Shown: positions 6,721 to 9,099 of the stretch, one piece after another | Layout: each line of letters starts with the position of its first letter | Position numbering within the stretch: position 1 is the first letter of the stretch | Origin: Bacteroidota bacterium | GTDB taxonomy: Bacteria; Bacteroidota; Bacteroidia; Bacteroidales; WCHB1-69 | Direction: 5' to 3' | Length of the DNA stretch: 9,099 bases | Assembly (NCBI GenBank): GCA_023459435.1 | Contig: JAEWUL010000245.1 | Span: forward strand, 1-9,099 | Made by a program: the position numbers and the translations under genes | Notes under the pieces: model-generated | The model's input: only the letters and a program-made list of their open reading frames with translations | The model's database searches: none | Told to the model about the DNA's origin: nothing

Positions 6721-7573
6721 ATTTTACTTCAATATATTCTGCCTGGAGAATCTCTTTTGTTTCCATGTTGATTAAATAAGCTACAACAAAACAGGCATCC
6801 TCATTCCAATCTTTATCATTGAAGGTTATTTTGTATGCTTTCTCATAGGATTGGTCTTTTGTAACAAGACCGTTCAAAGTGAGTCTTGTGCCGTAATTTC
6901 CGTTCAATGAGCCTCTTAAAACATGATTATGATTGTATTCTGCTATTCGAACCCCATTGTTTAACTGAGGTGCAATGATATTGTCTTCAATAATAACCAT
7001 ACATAACTGAACAGGATCAGAAATATCATCTAAAATGGTCACTTTTGCATTGGCTGTCAACGTTCTTGTTGAAACATCAAATTCATTGATCAACTGAATT
7101 CCGGCATAAATTTTGGTTCGATCCACCAAGTTGATATGATTTTGCCATTGAGACATAGGAGACCCCCATGATGAAGGGATGTATTTGATTCTATTCACTA
7201 TCGCCAATGGTACACTGGGAATATTGAAATCTGTAAATAATTGAGTGCCAATCGGTGTATTGAAGTCATAAGGATACTCTTCAGAAGTAGCAGCTAATGA
7301 ACCGGCATGTATACCAACGGGAACCAATGTATCGCTATAAGTGGTTAGTAGTGTATGTAAACGTTCGTGTCCTGCAGGACAATTGGTACATCTGTGTCCT
7401 GTATACTCTTCAAAAAGGATCTTACGATAGACACTAGCTGGATCAAGAGTAGGAAATTCTACTTGAACAGTCGTTTCACCTTCGTTAATGATATAAGGTT
7501 TCTCAATAATGTCACAGGAAGTAAGAAATAGTACTCCCATAACCCATAAAACTATTTTTTTCATAATCTTCAT
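6719..7573 (-). CDS. Omp28-family outer-membrane lipoprotein with thioredoxin-like CxxC site
   Basis: A 284-residue exported protein of the Omp28-related family, named after a Porphyromonas gingivalis outer-membrane protein. The N-terminus is a lipoprotein signal: Met-Lys-Lys, a hydrophobic core and lipobox LTSC with lipid-modified Cys20. A thioredoxin-like domain follows, with the active-site segment EEYTGHRCTNCPAGHE (Cys62 and Cys65) and a likely cis-Pro region NIPSVPLAIVNR. A probably beta-rich C-terminal half follows from about residue 160. The biochemical role is not established; the CxxC site suggests thiol-disulfide exchange in the envelope. ATG 7573 is chosen because it starts 10 nt after the upstream stop and has an AAAGAG purine stretch before it. 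ATG 7564 (MKKIVL) is an equally plausible start. A further ATG at 7600 would overlap the upstream gene. Probably co-transcribed with the DUF6029 gene. Confidence 0.87.
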   Translation of the reverse strand: MKIMKKIVLWVMGVLFLTSCDIIEKPYIINEGETTVQVEFPTLDPASVYRKILFEEYTGHRCTNCPAGHERLHTLLTTYSDTLVPVGIHAGSLAATSEEYPYDFNTPIGTQLFTDFNIPSVPLAIVNRIKYIPSSWGSPMSQWQNHINLVDRTKIYAGIQLINEFDVSTRTLTANAKVTILDDISDPVQLCMVIIEDNIIAPQLNNGVRIAEYNHNHVLRGSLNGNYGTRLTLNGLVTKDQSYEKAYKITFNDKDWNEDACFVVAYLINMETKEILQAEYIEVK

Positions 7574-7583
7574 CTCTTTAACA

Positions 7584-9099
7584 TTAGAATTTAGTAGCAA
7601 TATTTAAACCCAAACCATATGATGCAGGAACCGCTCTGCAAACACCACCAATACATAAAATCCCCTCTTTTGTTTTACCAAAATTGGCTGCAATTCTCGT
7701 TGTACCAATAACATAAGCAACGGAGAAATTGTAGTAATGAATTTTTAATGCATCATTGCTATTTCCGTAATTGTATTGATCCCCAATAGAAAAGAACCAT
7801 TTTGGACTAATAGAATACTCTAACATTCCATAAACCCAGTCTCCCATATCTTCCTTGGTAAATAATCCGTGAAGTTCACCCCTTAAAGCATGTTTATCGT
7901 TTAATCTGTATGTTAACTCAGATGTTAAGTGATGTAAATGAACCATTTCACCATGTCCTTGTAAAACCAATAAATTGTAATCTACGTAATTGTAAGATAA
8001 CGCCAACTTTAACTTCTTATTGATTTTTCTGGTAATGTCAAATCCAAAATCCTGATACAATAATTCATCTCCAAATTTGAAAAATGATGATGTATAACCA
8101 TCAGTGCCATAAGGTGTTCCATACTCAACAGCTTCATCAACAGGTATACTTTCTATAGAATGGAATCGGGAATAGTTGAACGTTAAATCGGTTCCATAAG
8201 CACCCCCTAATAAACTCTTTTTGGGTATTCTATAATTGATCTGACCTTGAAAACCAATCTGATTATTCGGTTGACTTGAGTAACTGTAGTTTCCCAACAA
8301 CTGATAAGCATATTGTCGATTGATAGCAGGAATATAATTGATACTCATTAATGAATTGGAACTGATTGCCCTTTGGGATCTGAAATCCATATTATCAGCT
8401 CTTAAGAATGAGCCTGAGAAACCAAACCCTTTTGTGGAATAGGTAATTGTAGTGAAAAAGGCTTCCCCTTTTTTGAAAATATACAGATTGGAATTATTCG
8501 GATCGTTGATTTTTGAAGCATATTCGGTTTCAATTCTGAATCCTTTGTATCCAAAGTTAAATCTGTAAGCACAAACACCCACATTTTGAGGAATATTGGC
8601 TGCAGGGATAGTTCCTGTTCTGGTCAATGAGGAGTCGTTTGGATATAAAATGAAGTATATATCATCGGTTGATCTCTCGTATTTGCTGACAAAGCTGCCC
8701 CCTAAAGTGAGTGTAATACCTTTCTCGGAAAAAAGGTTAATCCACTCATCGATACTCACTTCACCATCAATACCTCTGATAAAGTCACTCCTTTTGGTAT
8801 AATCAAAGTCAAAATTATTCCTTTCAATTCCCCAAACCCCTTTTACCGTAATCCCTTTAAAAGGATTTATTTTTACTCTGGCTCCCAGAATGGAGTTATC
8901 TATTCCTAACTGCCGGTCTTCATAAGCTCTTAAAGAGAACCCTTGACCAAATTGCTCGTAAAATGTTCCAATAGTTACTTGTAAAAGATTGGTCTTATAA
9001 TCAGCAAAATAGTGTGTAAACCCTTGACCTTTGTAATTAATCTTTTCAAAGTCAATCAGTGGATTGGAGTAATACTCATATCGGGTACCAATGGTGAGG
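7584..9099 (-). CDS. DUF6029 family predicted outer-membrane beta-barrel protein, N-terminus off window
   Basis: The last 504 residues of a protein that stays open to the right edge of the window; the signal peptide and start lie beyond 9099. The GTG at 8759 is an internal Val codon, since homology continues upstream of it. The visible N-terminal part has EQFGQGFSLRAYEDRQLGID followed by a segment ending in FIRGIDGEVSI, which I recognise as DUF6029. The rest alternates polar and aromatic residues in strand-length stretches with many Tyr and Phe (for example LALSYNYVDYNLL and KWFFSIGDQYNYG), and the chain ends in Phe (GLGLNIATKF), as expected for an outer-membrane barrel. Function is unknown. 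A conserved-looking CIGGVC (CX4C) near the C-terminus may form a disulfide. The Omp28-family gene begins 10 nt downstream. Confidence 0.85.
   Translation of the reverse strand, partial: LTIGTRYEYYSNPLIDFEKINYKGQGFTHYFADYKTNLLQVTIGTFYEQFGQGFSLRAYEDRQLGIDNSILGARVKINPFKGITVKGVWGIERNNFDFDYTKRSDFIRGIDGEVSIDEWINLFSEKGITLTLGGSFVSKYERSTDDIYFILYPNDSSLTRTGTIPAANIPQNVGVCAYRFNFGYKGFRIETEYASKINDPNNSNLYIFKKGEAFFTTITYSTKGFGFSGSFLRADNMDFRSQRAISSNSLMSINYIPAINRQYAYQLLGNYSYSSQPNNQIGFQGQINYRIPKKSLLGGAYGTDLTFNYSRFHSIESIPVDEAVEYGTPYGTDGYTSSFFKFGDELLYQDFGFDITRKINKKLKLALSYNYVDYNLLVLQGHGEMVHLHHLTSELTYRLNDKHALRGELHGLFTKEDMGDWVYGMLEYSISPKWFFSIGDQYNYGNSNDALKIHYYNFSVAYVIGTTRIAANFGKTKEGILCIGGVCRAVPASYGLGLNIATKF

Noticed and set aside
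8757..8759. GTG as the start of the DUF6029 gene
   Set aside because: The frame stays open to the window edge and the upstream residues carry the DUF6029 pattern, so this GTG is an internal codon.

Overview
The window comes from an AT-rich member of the phylum Bacteroidota. Three things point there. The protein families are characteristic: DUF6029 barrel, Omp28-type thioredoxin-fold lipoprotein, and a DUF2795 protein of the MYWTLELAS type. Intergenic regions carry TATTTTTG boxes that fit the Bacteroidota -7 promoter element (TAnnTTTG). Strong Shine-Dalgarno sequences are largely absent. The family cannot be fixed from sequence alone. The region looks chromosomal and mostly housekeeping. I see no mobile element, phage gene, CRISPR array, tRNA or rRNA.

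Left block (1-1823, minus strand): a 14-TM-type polysaccharide/lipid-linked sugar flippase with a TTG start reads into dut (dUTPase), which is cut by the window edge.

Central block (1906-6689, plus strand): a topoisomerase IV/gyrase-type subunit A is divergently transcribed from the flippase, across an 82-bp gap holding two -7 boxes in a perfect 11-bp inverted repeat. Its 3' end overlaps by 25 nt a di-haem MauG/cytochrome c peroxidase-family lipoprotein. Eight nt after that comes a PduO-type cob(I)alamin adenosyltransferase. A 73-residue DUF2795 protein then follows behind its own candidate promoter. A near-symmetrical hairpin ends the block and also serves the opposing operon.

Right block (6719-9099, minus strand): a DUF6029 predicted outer-membrane beta-barrel, truncated at its N-terminus by the window edge, is followed 10 nt later by an Omp28-family lipoprotein with a CxxC thioredoxin site. 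The barrel carries a CX4C pair near its C-terminus, so the two may form a redox-linked envelope pair.

No obviously new multi-gene system is present. The most interesting points are a beta-clamp-binding-like pentapeptide (QLTLF) at the extreme C-terminus of the topoisomerase, a divergent peroxidase active site in the di-haem lipoprotein, the symmetrical divergent promoter, and the DUF6029/Omp28 cysteine pairing.
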